Shown in pieces: positions 1 to 11,726 of a DNA stretch of 64,000 nucleotides; positions within the stretch are counted from its first letter, which is position 1, and every line of letters begins with the position of its first letter. The stretch is from Cotesia glomerata. Lineage: Eukaryota; Arthropoda; Insecta; Hymenoptera; Braconidae. The DNA lies in the NCBI RefSeq assembly GCF_020080835.1, contig NC_058160.1, positions 22,121,152 through 22,185,151 on the forward strand. The letters run 5' to 3'. Position numbers and translations under genes: made by a program. Under the pieces are notes generated by a model. The model saw nothing but the letters and a program-made list of their open reading frames with translations, did not search any database and was not told the origin of the DNA.

Positions 1-355
1 CTACAATAACACTAAACCCACCCCCATTATTATGTCACGGGGTGGTTAACCCTGTTCACTTGGTCACCCCTTTCCTTGTGAAAAGGGCGCCACTGGGATT
101 ATTTTTGCGGTGTCCCAGGAACCGGAATAGCATGAGAAGGAAAATCGGGTCGTGAGAAGTTGAGACAAGGCTGTAAATAAATACTGAGGACAATTTTATC
201 CAGTTAATAAAATTTATTAAACAATAAAAATAAACCTTAAGAATTAACAAAATAACAAAACAGTAAAAATCTTAATACAAAATTGCCAGAAAACGCTCAC
301 TCGATCAGGCACTTGCCAAAAAAACTTATAAACTAAATATCATTAAATTCTTTTG
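1..355. other. AT-rich non-coding DNA, no gene seen
   Basis: No convincing reading frame is present. A GC-richer patch near 37-125 resembles the kind of sequence found at retrotransposon ends, but no matching second copy was found in the window, so it is not called as an LTR. Confidence 0.4.
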
Positions 356-357
356 AC

Positions 358-541
358 CATAGATCATTACGCATCTATCTTCTTAATTTCTTAACTCAAT
401 TATAGACCGTTATGCATCTATCCTTAAATTCCTAATTGAATCATAGACCATTACGCATCTATCTTAATTTCCTAATTTAATCATAGACCATTACGCATCT
501 ATCTTAATTTCCTAATTTAATCATAGACCATTACGCATCTA
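358..541. repeat. 40-bp tandem repeat, about 4.5-5 units
   Basis: Units start near 360, 403, 444, 484 and 524. Each carries the words tagaccattacgcatct and cttaatttcctaattt. The units starting at 444 and 484 are identical over 40 bases and the first two are diverged. It looks like a short satellite-like array in non-coding DNA. Confidence 0.85.
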
Positions 542-544
542 GAT

Positions 545-3500
545 TCTTAATTTCTTAAGCCCTCGTCCATCTGACGGAATAACTCACAACATAATTTTCC
601 AAATTCCAAAAAAACAAACTAAAATTCCGATTTTTAATCTTATCATAATTCACAAATCTTCAGCAAAATTCTTCACATATCAATCAGTTGCACTAAATTT
701 AATCCCTCATAAATTTCTTACTAACTAACTTCATTTCTCAAATTTTCTTAAATAAAATTTTAACCAATTTTCCTTAAATAAATTTAATCTCCAGATTAAC
801 TAAATTTACCAAATTCACCAAATTTTCTTATCGAATTTATCTAATAAATTATCCTTAAATTCAATCAATTATTTAATAATTGATTTAGCACTTTTCTAAC
901 TTAAACAATTCAATTACATTTATCCACCGGCCTAAATTTAATTTTCCAAAACTTTACAATACTATCATAATCTACTAAATTTTACGCCAACACTTGTTTA
1001 CTGCAAATAAATTTTACTACATTACATAATCACTAAATTTCTGTACTAGTTCACTTACTAAATTTTCTACTAATATTTTCAATTAATAAATTCTACTAAA
1101 CTCATTACAGGATTTACTAAATTTAATCTTCCTAAACAAAATTCTAAACATCAACTATTCGAATCCTAAGCGTCTCAATACAACTCTTAACTACATACAT
1201 TCTAGAATGACCTTCACTGACTTAATTACGCATTTTCATTTCTTATTCAAATTTACTTTTCTTTATATCTCGAAAATTATTAACTAAATTAATTTATTAT
1301 AGCCAGCAGGCCTATAATAAATTACTGATTAAATTATCTACAGTAAATTCACAAATAAACTATTAATCTCATTCTTTTAAAATAAATATCCAATAACAAA
1401 AACTAGCTAAATGACCTTGGCGCATGAATTTCTAAAGTACAAAACTTGCTAATATAAAAATGACCGCTCGAGAAATTAATTTTAATTATTTCGGCCTCTT
1501 AATTAAATTAATAATCAATTTTGGCCTAAAATAATCGAAAATACCTGGAGACTCAATTATTGTTTTATCCAACGACGACTGATACTCCGGTCCAACTTGG
1601 CTGGCTCCGCCGCTTGGCGTCTTGTCGTCTCAAACCACTATGCTAGCTTCCGGTCAGGGCTTGTCCAATTCCAAATACCGTAATAAACTCCTCAGTAGTT
1701 GCTTTCTATCGTCGGCGTTCAAAACTGCACTCTTTTGACTTATCTAATCTCAACAAGGTCACTGATTCACAAAAGGCAAAAGCACTGGCTTCCAGAAGGG
1801 AAAAAGCCTCGATGTTTTTCGTGCTCGCTCTTTTATAACCCTCAGCTCAGGCTCTCGAACTTTCCTATTGTTACGCCCCGCTTCATTTTCCGGGAACAGT
1901 AGTGGGGACTCTTGATTAGCACGCCCGGTGACAAGTCGAAACTCTTGTCAAAAATCGAAAAGTAAGGGAAAACCCTTACCTACCGTGCGTCAATTATCGG
2001 GGTCGATAATAACCCCGGGAAGTTCGATTTTCCCTGTTACAATTATTTCCAAACCCACTAAATATTAACCCGGATTTTACAAATTTTATTTTCCAAATTT
2101 ATTTCCAAATTAACAAAATTAATTTCCCAAAATTAAATGAAATCCGACTTAATGCCTGGATCTATTTATTCTTATACATTAGTTTACAAAATCCGAGTTC
2201 CTAATTTATTTCTAAAATTCCTAATCCAATTCAAATTAAAATCATTAACTAATTTAATGTCGTGGTCTTAATAATACGACAATTAAATATTTAATACCAA
2301 GAGGTCTTCGTATCTTGTATTAATAAGTTAAAATCTATTGACAGAGGTCTTAATAATCTGCCAACAACGTATTGGTTACTTCCGGGTATTTACAAAATTA
2401 ATTTTACTGAATTTTCTTAATTTCTTAATAAGTTGTTGTGTTAATTTATTTTACTTTGTCTAATTTATTTTACCAGAATTTATCAATTTATTTCCCTAGA
2501 TTGTTTATAATTTATTTTATCAGAATCTATTAAATTATTTTATTTAATTACTCCGAATTATGTTCAAGTTATTTTATTTAATTAAGAACTTGATTTTAAT
2601 TAACTAAAATTTGTCAATTGATTTTATGTAATTTATTTTTACTAAACTGTTTTACTTGTCCTTGAATAATCGAGTTTTATTTTCTCTACTTTATTTTATT
2701 ATACTGTCTATTGTGTTGCATGAAAACTTTGCATTTATTTTATTTTATTTTATTTGAGGATTAAATTCTGCCTAGCAACACAGTACGATTTTAGTCTCGA
2801 CCTTGAATGTCCTCTACTCAGCGCTTCGCGCGGGACAAGATGGCTGACGCTCTCGCTCGGTCTGGCGTCTTTGTCGCTCGACTCCGGTATCGTTTTTTTC
2901 CCAAACGAATTTTTACAAGTTTCGTTTTCTACTTTAAATTAATAAATTTACATGAATAATTCTATTGATTTTGACTGATTCTAATTTTATTACAAATGAT
3001 TTTATTTTAAACAATTAAATTTATTTTAAGAATTATTTTACTGAATTTAATAAATTTTACTTCCAACGATTTTACTGAAATTTTTCTAAAACGTTATACT
3101 GATTTTACTTTATGCAATTAATTAAATAAGTTCAACCAAACTCGATTATCAACGACAATTTGTTTTACATGGCGCCTAAGTCATAAATTAACCAACCGAA
3201 ATTATTCCTGGTAAAGTCAATTCAAACTCTGCCTACGTAGTAAATTAACAATCCGAAATAATTCCTGGCTTTGTTAATTAAATATTTAGTAATTATTATT
3301 GACTTGTTCTTAACTTTGTTCTCGATTTCATTCTGGTTTTTATTCTGGACTTTTCTTAATTTCATTCTGAATTTTATTTTAAATAAATTCTTAATAACAT
3401 TCTCTGATAAATAAATTCTAATTAATATTTTAGATAATATCCCAAATAATATTCCGAGTAAATTCTAATAAACAAATTCCAATATAATAATTAAGTAAAT

Positions 3501-4078
3501 TCTAGGACGTAATTCTTAAACTAATGATTGTGACCGAACGCGAAATGGCGGTGACCTTCAGCCGACTTCAATGCCTGGCTGACACCGCACCACCGAGAGA
3601 TTATTGAGACATAGTATTTGTACCTGGAGTTTTTATAATTCTAATTGCGCACTCCTCTGATGAACTGCGAGCTCCTCGTCTCGATGCTGGCACAAAGATC
3701 TCCTCGGTGATCTACTTGAATTGGCGGCAAAGACCTGGTCACCGCGTCGCGTCACGTACTTCCCGGCAATTATTCTCCTGTAACAGCAAATTGGCATTAA
3801 TATTTATTACAAATTAAAATTAACTAATGCAAGCTAGCAGAACGACCTAGCAAGCACTAATTAATAAGGTTTTATCGCTTCGTTCCACAAAGTCGAGAGA
3901 AATAAAATAATTACCTGGGATAGATCTTAAGTACATTTTGCGTGTCTATTCGGCTTGACTGTTCGGTCACAATGGATCTTCCGAATTTTGTCGGTGCGTT
4001 TCTTTCTTCCTCTGCTCTCCCCACTTTCACTACGCCGACACCTCCATCTTGGGGACTCACTCACAAGTGTCAAACCAT
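545..4078. other. Long AT-rich non-coding stretch
   Basis: Very AT-rich DNA dominated by runs built from aaattt, ttaat and tttatttt words, with small GC-rich islands near 1,560-1,650, 2,800-2,890 and 3,540-3,770. No reading frame here has protein-like composition. It could be the long terminal or untranslated part of the retrotransposon whose gag lies at 4,979-5,815, since it lies downstream of that gag on the minus strand, but no LTR boundaries were identified. Confidence 0.4.
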
Positions 4079-4978
4079 GACTACGAGGGCTTCAGATCAC
4101 AGCGCTCTGTGATCCGTCGATAACATAATGAGTGCGGATAAAAGGGCTTTTGACGGGTAACGATCACTCCGTTGCACTCCTCCCCCCCCCCCAGACGTTC
4201 ACCAGGGTGCTGTGAATCTAGACCTCGTATCTCCCAGGTTGTTTGAGTCAAAACATAATTCTTCAATATAGCAGAATCCAAATGATCTTCTTCTAGTTAG
4301 ACTGCATCAAAATGCTGAGAGCAAAGGGCAACCTTGTATGCACCGATCAATGTTACTACCGTATTAGGAACTGCCTGTAATCCAAAGTTCCGACTTAGGC
4401 CTGGTTCTCAGGATTACGACCTAGGTGTTCCTTTTACAGCTCAATAGCTGATACGACCTTATCTCTCATGTTTTCTTTAGGACTGTCTTATGTGATTCAG
4501 AGGTTGTATCAATAATGTAAGATACAAGATCTGTGTTCTTATCGTCAAGTTTTAATTTAGTACTTGCCTGGAGAACTGGCGACTTGTACAAAACTCGGCT
4601 TGCCTGCTTGACGTGGCTTCTAGCCATGGACAAAATAACATGGTAACAACTTAAATGAAGCATCAGCTGAACACTGAGTTTGACCTTCATCCACCTAAGC
4701 TTGCAACTCAGCTTCAAAGCTTGATTTGTTCACTATTATCTTATCATAGTTTGTCTGAAAATGCACGAGCACTCCCGAGGCGAATTTTACTCCGAAAACC
4801 TCAAGAAAATCCTGAATTCGGCTATTAATGAACTCCTTCCTTTTTCGGAGACGAAAGAAAAAAACGGGCATCCCCGAAGAGAGAAGGTTTTCTCTGAAGT
4901 TTTCAGCAGTTGCACCAGTACTCCGACTTCAAAATGAAACTCGACAAATCTTGTACAAAAGTTTTGGATAACCAATAC

Positions 4979-5815
4979 CTATTGGTTACCCTGTCTAGAT
5001 CGGGTAAATAGCCCAGCGACATCACATGTCACCCCAGCCGGTGGAGTTGCAACAATCAATGGTTTGACATTGACGAATGCCTGTCGGACTTGATATTGGG
5101 TTGCTGGAACTCGAGGTCGGTAAATTTGATATCGAGACTGTCCCTGGTTGTAGCTGGTGTTTGGGTTGTTCACACGGCGTTGAACTCCATAACGGATGTC
5201 GTAAAAGACATTACCTGCTGTCGTTATGGCACTGAATCCTGGTACGGTTATTTTGTCTCTTTCTTTTGAGACAAAAAAAAATCCTACTGGAGTTGGTTTG
5301 ATTACTGCTCCTTGAGAACTGTCACTTAATACCATACTGGGCCCCACAGGGTCTTCCGGTCGTAGCTGAATTATCCCAAAACGGGGTTCGTCAACTGATT
5401 CGACAGTTTTAACAACTGTAGTCTGTACACCAGCTTCTTCCAGGCACCTAGTAGCCTCATGCAAAGCAATCAGTAATTCCTCGTAAGTTTGGACACTCCT
5501 AGCAAACACCAATGTTCTCAATTCATCGGCCAAATGATTGCGGATGCAAGTCACTTGCTCTGAGATAGATGGTGGATCAATCATGGCCTGATATTTCTGT
5601 TGTACTTAGAGAACAAACTCCGTGGCATTGTCATTGGGCATCATTATCATCCGACTTATCTCCATGATCAATTGATGATCAGTAGCTGAGCTGCCGAAAG
5701 CTGTTCGAAACTCTTCCTTAAATTGAGCAAAATTTGTCCATCTATAATTGGTGTCTACCCATCTCGCAGCAGCTAGATAATATTGACAGGAATATTCTTT
5801 TTGCTGAGTAGAGGT
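4979..5815 (-). pseudogene. Gypsy-type retrotransposon gag relic
   Basis: The minus strand encodes a gag-like protein. The upstream part (about 5,815-5,590) reads as a retrotransposon gag domain with a segment like Y-L-A-A-A-R-W-V followed by F-A-Q-F-K-E-E-F, the usual 'W... F...F' pattern of Ty3/Gypsy capsids. One in-frame TAA lies just before the methionine at 5,584, and the frame then runs open for 201 codons to 4,979. No CCHC knuckle, protease or polymerase follows downstream. The 5' side is cut at about 5,816, where a tandem repeat array of a different element begins. Gag would form the particle shell of the retroelement. The stop codon, lost 5' end and missing pol mean this copy is dead. 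Confidence 0.6.
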
Positions 5816-5819
5816 CTGC

Positions 5820-7290
5820 TAAGAATGGGGTTGCGGGGGCGTTAACAATGAAAAATTCCCGTTTTTAAACTACAGCTCCTATCGACTCCAAATTTAGTAG
5901 GAATCTTCTGTAAGAGATGTAGAAATAATCTATAAACAAATATTATGATATATCACCCCAGAGAGGGGTGCGGGCGTGGGTATTTACAATGAAAATTTTT
6001 AATTTTCAAGCTTTAGCTCCTACAGACTCCAATTGGGTAGGAATTTTCTCTAAGAGATGTAGAAATAATATACGAACGAATTTTAAGATACCTCACAGGA
6101 GTTTGCGGGAGTGGGTGTTAACAATTATAATTTTTAATTTCCAAGCTATAGCTCCTATAAACTGTAAATTTGGTGGAAGTCTTCTATATGTGATATAGAA
6201 ATGATCTAAGAATGGATTTTACAACGAATCAACTCCAATAATGATCGTGGGAGTGGGTGTTAACAATAAAAAATCTTAATTCCCAAAATATAGCTTCTAA
6301 AAATTCTAAATTTAGTAGGAATCTTTTATTTCTCATGTAGAGATCACCTCAAAATGGATTTCAATAAAGTCTACTTCCGATAGGAATTGCGGAGGTGGGT
6401 TTTAAAATCTAAAATTTTAATTTTCAAACTGTGACTTCTACAGACTCCAAATTCGGTGAGAATCTTCGTGTATGATGTCCAGTTCAGCTAAAAATGAATT
6501 TTATCAAATTCCAACCCCAAAAGGGATTGCGGGGGCGTTGATAATGAAAATTTTCCGTTTGTAAAATATAGCTCTTATAGACTCCAAATTTGGTAAGAAT
6601 CTTCTATATGTGATGTAGAAATAATCTAGGAGCGGATTTTACGACGAATCACCCCCAATAAGGATTGCGGGGGTAGGTGTTGACAAAAAATAATCTTAAT
6701 TTCCAAAATATAGCTTCTAAAAGCTGTAAATTTGGTAGGTATCTTATTCGCCCTGTAGAGATTATCTCAAAACGGATTTCAATAAATTCTACTTCCGACA
6801 GGGATACGGGGGTGGGTGTTAGAATTTCAAATTTCTATTTCCAAACTGTAACTTCTACAAACTCAAAATTAAGTAGGAATCTTTCATTTGTCATGAGTAG
6901 ATCATCTCAAAACGGATTCCAAAAAATTCTACTTCTGATAGGGATTGCAGGGGTGGGTGTAAAAATCTAAAATTTTAATTTCCAAACTGTAACTTCTGCA
7001 GATTCTAAATTTGATAGAAATCTTCGTGTACGATGTCAAGTTCAGCTGAGAATAGATTTTCTCGAATTCTAGCCCCAAAAGGGATTGTGGGGGCGTTAAC
7101 AATGAAAATTTCTCATTTTCAATCGATAGTTTTTATGGACTCGAAGTTTTGTTGGAATATTTTATTTATAATGTAGAAATCATGTCGAATAGAATCTTAC
7201 GAAATTCCTCTCCCATATAGGAGTGCGGAAGTGATAATTGTTAAAAAATTCATAATCTTCAAATGCAGTTCCTACAAGTATAAAATTTGA
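5820..7290. repeat. About 11-unit, roughly 140-bp tandem array
   Basis: Units begin with variants of gattgcgggggtgggtgtta near 5,826, 5,961, 6,100, 6,243, 6,385, 6,528, 6,664, 6,801, 6,944, 7,083 and 7,223. Each continues with a block like gctcctacagactccaaattt and tgatgtagaaataatct. The units are diverged, and alternate ones share variants (for example gcgttaacaatgaaaat against gtgttagaatctaaaatt), which suggests a higher-order repeat. Short open frames inside it are accidental. Confidence 0.85.
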
Positions 7291-8017
7291 TAGAATCTCA
7301 AGAGAAACAGGCAAATACCGGGGTGGCCTCCAAGGTCAACGGATTTAAATATTTTTCTTTCTTAATAGTGATATTTTCTTACAACAACCGTCTCTTTGGC
7401 AGCGGCAAAAAAGTCATTGTAACGTTTCCAAAATTTAATATTACATGTAGCTATTCAGTCAACGGACTAAGAATTTTACGTATATTTTTTTTTTTTGCTG
7501 ATCACATAACCGATGAATGGTTCTTATCACGGGATCGCGAAAATGTAACAGATTAAAAGCCTTGCATTTTCTAAACACATGAGAGATAGAAAAGAAATTT
7601 GGCTACTCATTTTAAAAAAATTCTTAAAAAACAAGTCCAAATAATTTTCTATGTATATTTGATGTTACGGGGGAAATTTTAATTAACGGCGACATTCGTT
7701 AAGCTAGGCAGATTTCAACTTCACTTATGAGACCTAGAATTACTTTAACTAAAACTATCAATGTTAATTTCAAATTTTTTTTCTTCGTGTCAATTAATAT
7801 TCATTTTTGGAAAAAAGCCACGGGAATGTTATAGTGATTACACATTGAAAATTACAATAAATTTTAGCTAGAATAATCACATGAATTACAGATACAGGCC
7901 AATTTGATGGAATTTGGAATTTGTGCAAGTCAAAACAATACTCCAATTAAATTTCAAGTCTAGATCTAAAAATAGAATTCTATAAAGCGCCCAGTGAAGC
8001 GGGCGGGTAACAGCTAG
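7290..8017 (+). mobile_element. Helitron-like 3' end (with array upstream)
   Basis: The sequence ends with a GC-rich hairpin (cgccc, eight-base loop, gggcg) followed by ggtaacag and CTAG, then T. A hairpin a few bases before a terminal CTAG is the hallmark of Helitron 3' ends. The same 700-bp terminal block recurs at 29,223 and 30,539 (minus) and at 40,060-42,373 (plus, interrupted). No Rep/helicase gene is present, so the copy is non-autonomous. The 5' end is not identified. The tandem array at 5,820-7,290 is probably part of the same element, because the copy at 40 kb still carries its last units. Confidence 0.6.
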
Positions 8018-8460
8018 TTATATATAAAGGTTTACTTTTTTAATTTTTTTCGATAAAAATTTAGATGCTAAGCAATGTAACTAAGATTATAGAGAAAAAA
8101 ATTAGGAAAACAGTGGACCCTAAAGGCCATCTCTGTAACTTCCCTCTAATTTCATACTTAAGCGCTCAAAATTTCACTTATTAAGTTGTTGAGCTCTTCG
8201 AGCTCAAAATATAATGTTCGTGTCTTTTTGAGCTCTCCGAGCTCAAAAGTCTGATAGAAGCTTAATATAACACCATTTTTTGAATTTTTAAACTGCAATA
8301 ACTATTGAATGAATGAGGCGATTTTTACGCGGTTGCGGCATTCAAAGAACTTTTTGAAGCCCCATGAAGAATTTCCAAGTTTAAATCGATCGATCTAGGA
8401 ATTTCGAAGTAATTCTGAAAAAACACTTTTTTCGGTTTTCTTTTGACATCGATAGTCAAT
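8018..8460. other. Spacer with two 19-bp palindromes
   Basis: No gene. Two near-identical palindromes, ttgagctcttcgagctcaa at 8,189-8,207 and ttgagctctccgagctcaa at 8,228-8,246, lie 20 bases apart. They could form hairpins or be paired binding sites. Their function is unknown. Confidence 0.6.
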
Positions 8461-8850
8461 GTCCGTCTGGGGTGGAGAACGCTGTTGTATGAGAATCCTC
8501 TGGGTCCATAGGGACTTGATGGAATCCGCTGGCCAGATCAAAGACGCTGAAGATTTTAGCTCCGGCTAATTGGTCCAAGATATCGATGATTAGGGGAAGA
8601 GGATATGCATCCCCCCTGCTGATCTTGTTTAGTTGTCTGTAGTCGATAACTAGTCTCCATTTATTTATTTGCGGGTTATCCGATTTCTTTGGGACTATCT
8701 AGAGGGGCGAATTATAAGGAGAGTTCAATTTTCTTATTATCCCCTGTCTTTCTAGGTTTTCGATTTGTCTTACAATTTCTTCCCGCTGTTCAGGAGGGAA
8801 TCGATATTGTTTGATTCTGACTGGAATGTCGGAGACCATTTGAATTTGGC
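8461..8850 (-). pseudogene. Ty3/Gypsy reverse transcriptase fragment
   Basis: The minus strand encodes about 130 residues of a Gypsy reverse transcriptase. They include the Q-Y-R-F-P-P-E-Q start, the block R-L-V-I-D-Y-R-Q-L-N, and then F-D-L-A-S-G-F-H-Q-V, where the first D is a catalytic aspartate, followed by H-T-T-A-F-S-T-P. The tryptophan of the usual 'PLWIVPKK' segment is a TAG stop. The YVDD box, RNase H and integrase are absent. The upstream side ends near the insertion site of the DNA transposon that starts at 8,865. This is a dead fragment of an LTR retrotransposon, apparently not the same copy as the gag at 5 kb, because pol would have to lie downstream of gag. Confidence 0.8.
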
Positions 8851-9506
8851 ATGAAAAATACTGATAGTCCGGTCAATTTAGACATCCAAGGTTACAAAAA
8901 TTCCCACTTGGCTGAATATTAGTAGGATTTTTCAATACACTATTATAAAGGAAATGTGAAAAGTCCTCATCGATCCGGCACGTGCAAAAAAATTTACCCC
9001 GGTTCAAAGGTCACAAAAACGGGTTTTTCGCGATTTTCAGCAAAATGGTAAGTTTTATCATAAAATTAGAGAAAAATTGTAGATCAGATAATTATCTATA
9101 AAAAATGTCTAAATACTTTTTTTCCTAAGAGCCACCGTTTTTGAGATATAACGATTCAAAAAGTTGAAAGAGTTGTAATCGTCATAATATGTATAAGTAC
9201 ACCACGTATATACATCACTGAAGCCGTAATACAAGCAAAAATATCGTTCTATCGGTCAGTGTGACTTACACATATAAAATATGAAAATTTCGGGTAAAAA
9301 AAAAACCCAGTCCTTTATTTTCTACGCCAGTGTAACCTTCAGCAACAGCTGTCTCTCATTCAATTGTCTGCGTGGCTAGGGTCGTATACCTGCTTTATTT
9401 TACTATCTCCAATACATTCAATGCTATTAGTTTCGAGTGCCGTTCTGGAGTGAAAACACGTGTTTATTGTAACCTATTTCGTGCTGTTTTGAATTTTATA
9501 ACAAAA

Positions 9507-10340
9507 ATGTCAGAATATTGTTTTATTGGTGCTAAACTTTTAACTGAAGGTGAAATTGTTACTGTTGAACGTGGTATGAAGACATTAATCAATGCAAGTA
9601 CTGAAAGAGCTGATGAATTTTCAGAATATCTTAAAAATCAGAAATCTGTGACCATACATGTGGAGTGTCGTAAAAATTATACTCGAAAGTGTTCCATTGC
9701 TGCAGCTATTAAAAGACAACATGAAGAACAAGAAGCCAGTACATCTACTAAAAGTCCTCCTCGTACCAGAGCACGTGTAAGTGAGTCAACTTTTTGTTTT
9801 AAAAAGCAATGCTTATTTTGCGGCCACGAATTGAATGAAGAGCATGAAAGAAAAAGGTCCTCTGATTTTCGCCGTAAAATTCAACAAGTAAGTACAGCTA
9901 CATTCAAAGATATGGTTCTGGAAACAGCTCAGGCTCGTTCTGATGCTATGGCTAAAACTGTTCTTTCTCGAGTAGAATACGAATACGATTTAGTTGCTGC
10001 TGAGGCTAAGTATCATTATGACTGCTTAAATTCTTTCTTAAGACCTAAAACTGGGGTTAAAGTCGGTCGACCGCAAGATGAATCTACAAATCTGGCAATG
10101 GAGGAAATATTCACTTACATCGAAAATAGTGATGACTGTCAATTCACTTTAAACGAATTGAAAAATGTTTGTAAAACTACAACCGTAGATAACAGGACGA
10201 TAAAGGTTCGATTAAAATTGAGGTATGGTGATAAAATTATTATCACTGAAAAATCAGGAACATCCACCTTTGTATGCTTAATAGACAATCATCATGATAT
10301 TTTAAATCAAGCTTGGTACGAAAAAAAAAAAAACAAATAA
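9507..10340 (+). pseudogene. Transposon protein, N-terminal Cys/His part
   Basis: The ATG at 9,507 is preferred because upstream codons look non-coding; the frame is open from 9,372. The protein has two Cys/His modules: an H-V-E-C-R-K-N-Y segment, and a C-L-F-C-G pair followed later by Y-H-Y-D-C-L-N-S-F. Such modules are likely zinc-binding and used for end recognition. After about residue 270 the frame is lost in an A-run (about 10,320-10,345). Reading resumes in another frame for about 40 codons (ending with a P-P-P-G-R-M-F-E-D segment near 10,455) and then stops. The related protein on the minus strand at 33,435-34,160 has the same two-module layout, which supports a shared transposon family. 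Confidence 0.7.
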
Positions 10341-10459
10341 AAAAGAAGAACGATTGAGAATTCTAGAAGCTGCTGCAGCAATCATTCGCGAAGATATTCA
10401 ATCCACCGTATTAGATAATTCTGACTACCCTCCACCAGGTCGCATGTTTGAAGATTTAA

Positions 10460-11197
10460 ATGTTTGAAGATTCAACATCTGCAGTTTTCAGGAGAGGTAA
10501 AACAACTGTTTTTAAAATGTTTGAAAAACAAAATTTAGTTCAGTGTGCTGAAGTTTTTAAAAAGAGTAATTCAACTCTACAAGAAGTTATCACCAACGGA
10601 ATTCGCTTTCTTCTCGCTATGTATGGAGCTCCTAAAAAAATTACGTGCTTAGATAAATTCAGATATGCATGTTTCGTTAAAAATACTCGAAATAAAAAAC
10701 AAGTGCAGTTAGCATGTCTTCCTCCAACCTCAGCGGCTGCTCATCAACATCTTTTTCGGGTATATTACCAAGTTCAAGTGTGGCTTGGTAATCAGTTAGA
10801 CCCAAAAGACTGGGGTTGGAAGTTGGTCGACAATTCATTAGAGCCAGTTCAAACTTTACTTCCACCTGCACCAGAAAAACTACTAAACACCATTTTTTGC
10901 AACTGTAAAAAAGGATGTAGTGCAAGATGTGGTTGCAAAAAAGTTGGACTGTTTTGTTCTGTAGCATGTACAAACTGTCAAGGCCGGTCATGCTCCAATG
11001 TTGAATTGCCAACAATTGAAGATTCATTTGATGTTGACGAAGAGACATGCGATGTGTCATTATTGGGACAATTTATTAACACACCGAATGAAGATGAAGA
11101 AGAAGAAGAAGAAGAAGAAGGAGAAGGAAGAGAAGAAGAACAAGAACAAGAACAAGAGAAAGCAGAAGTTAATGATGATTTAGATTCAGACGGATAA
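10460..11197 (+). pseudogene. Transposon protein, C-terminal CXC part
   Basis: This 245-codon frame starts directly at a deletion scar. Its first residues, D-S-T-S-A-V-F-R-R-G-K, are the tail of the H-A-F-T-G-C-D-(T/S)-T-S-A block that recurs in many uncharacterised arthropod transposon proteins. A segment like A-M-Y-G-A-P-K-K follows. A cysteine-rich CXC-like domain at about 10,895-10,996 has the spacing CxCx3Cx3CxCx6Cx3Cx2Cx4C, likely zinc and DNA binding. The tail is almost pure Glu (GAA microsatellite). The repeated word atgtttgaagatt on both sides of the junction (10,444 and 10,458) suggests deletion by slippage or end joining. No catalytic core remains. Confidence 0.7.
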
Positions 11198-11726
11198 ATT
11201 TTCTTATTTTTTGTAATTTACACCCCTTTCATCATTTTCAACCCTTGTCAATATCTACAGTTATTTAATAGTTTCAAATTAAACAGAATTATAAAAGATC
11301 AGTGGAATAGGCCTACCGGGAAAACCACATTAAAAAAAACGCGCTAAGTACACTACCTCAAAGGTGGCGTGGAAACGTGTGCATATTATGACGATTACAA
11401 CTCTTTCAACTTTTTGAATCGTTATATCTCAAAAACGGTGGTTCTTAGGAAAAAAAGTATTTAGACATTTTTTATAGATAATTATCTGATCTACAATTTT
11501 TCTCTGAGCTAATTTTATGATAAAACTTACCATTTTGCTGAAAATCGCGAAAAACCCGTTTTTGTGACCTTTGACCCCGAGTAAATTTTTTTGCACGTGC
11601 CGGATCGATGAGGACTTTTCACATTTCCTTTATAATAGTGTATTGAACAATCCTACCAATATTCAGCCAAGTGGGAATTTTTGTAACCTTACCCCTATTT
11701 TTTAGTCTAATTTGACCGAACTATGA

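Larger units (their letters stand above)
8865..11723 (+). mobile_element. DNA transposon, long TIRs, 3-bp TSD (TGA)
   Basis: The terminal inverted repeats begin TAGTCCGGTCAA on the left and TAGTTCGGTCAA on the right (read inward). They match over roughly 330 bases with a diverged stretch near the tips. TGA flanks both ends (8,862-8,864 and 11,724-11,726). The interior encodes an N-terminal Cys/His protein and a C-terminal CXC protein with the middle deleted. A 3-bp target duplication and Cys-rich N-terminus are compatible with the Academ superfamily, but I could not confirm this. The element lies next to a Gypsy fragment. Confidence 0.75.

Noticed and set aside
1..4078. Long LTR of the Gypsy element at 5 kb
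   Set aside because: No repeated copy, primer-binding site or clear TG/CA edges could be found, so it is left as unassigned DNA.
5968..7556. Several plus-strand open frames of 76-97 codons
   Set aside because: They are periodic translations of the 140-bp array and of Helitron DNA; no protein-like conservation between units in any one frame.
10677..11060. 127-codon minus-strand frame
   Set aside because: It is the antisense shadow of the CXC-domain coding region.
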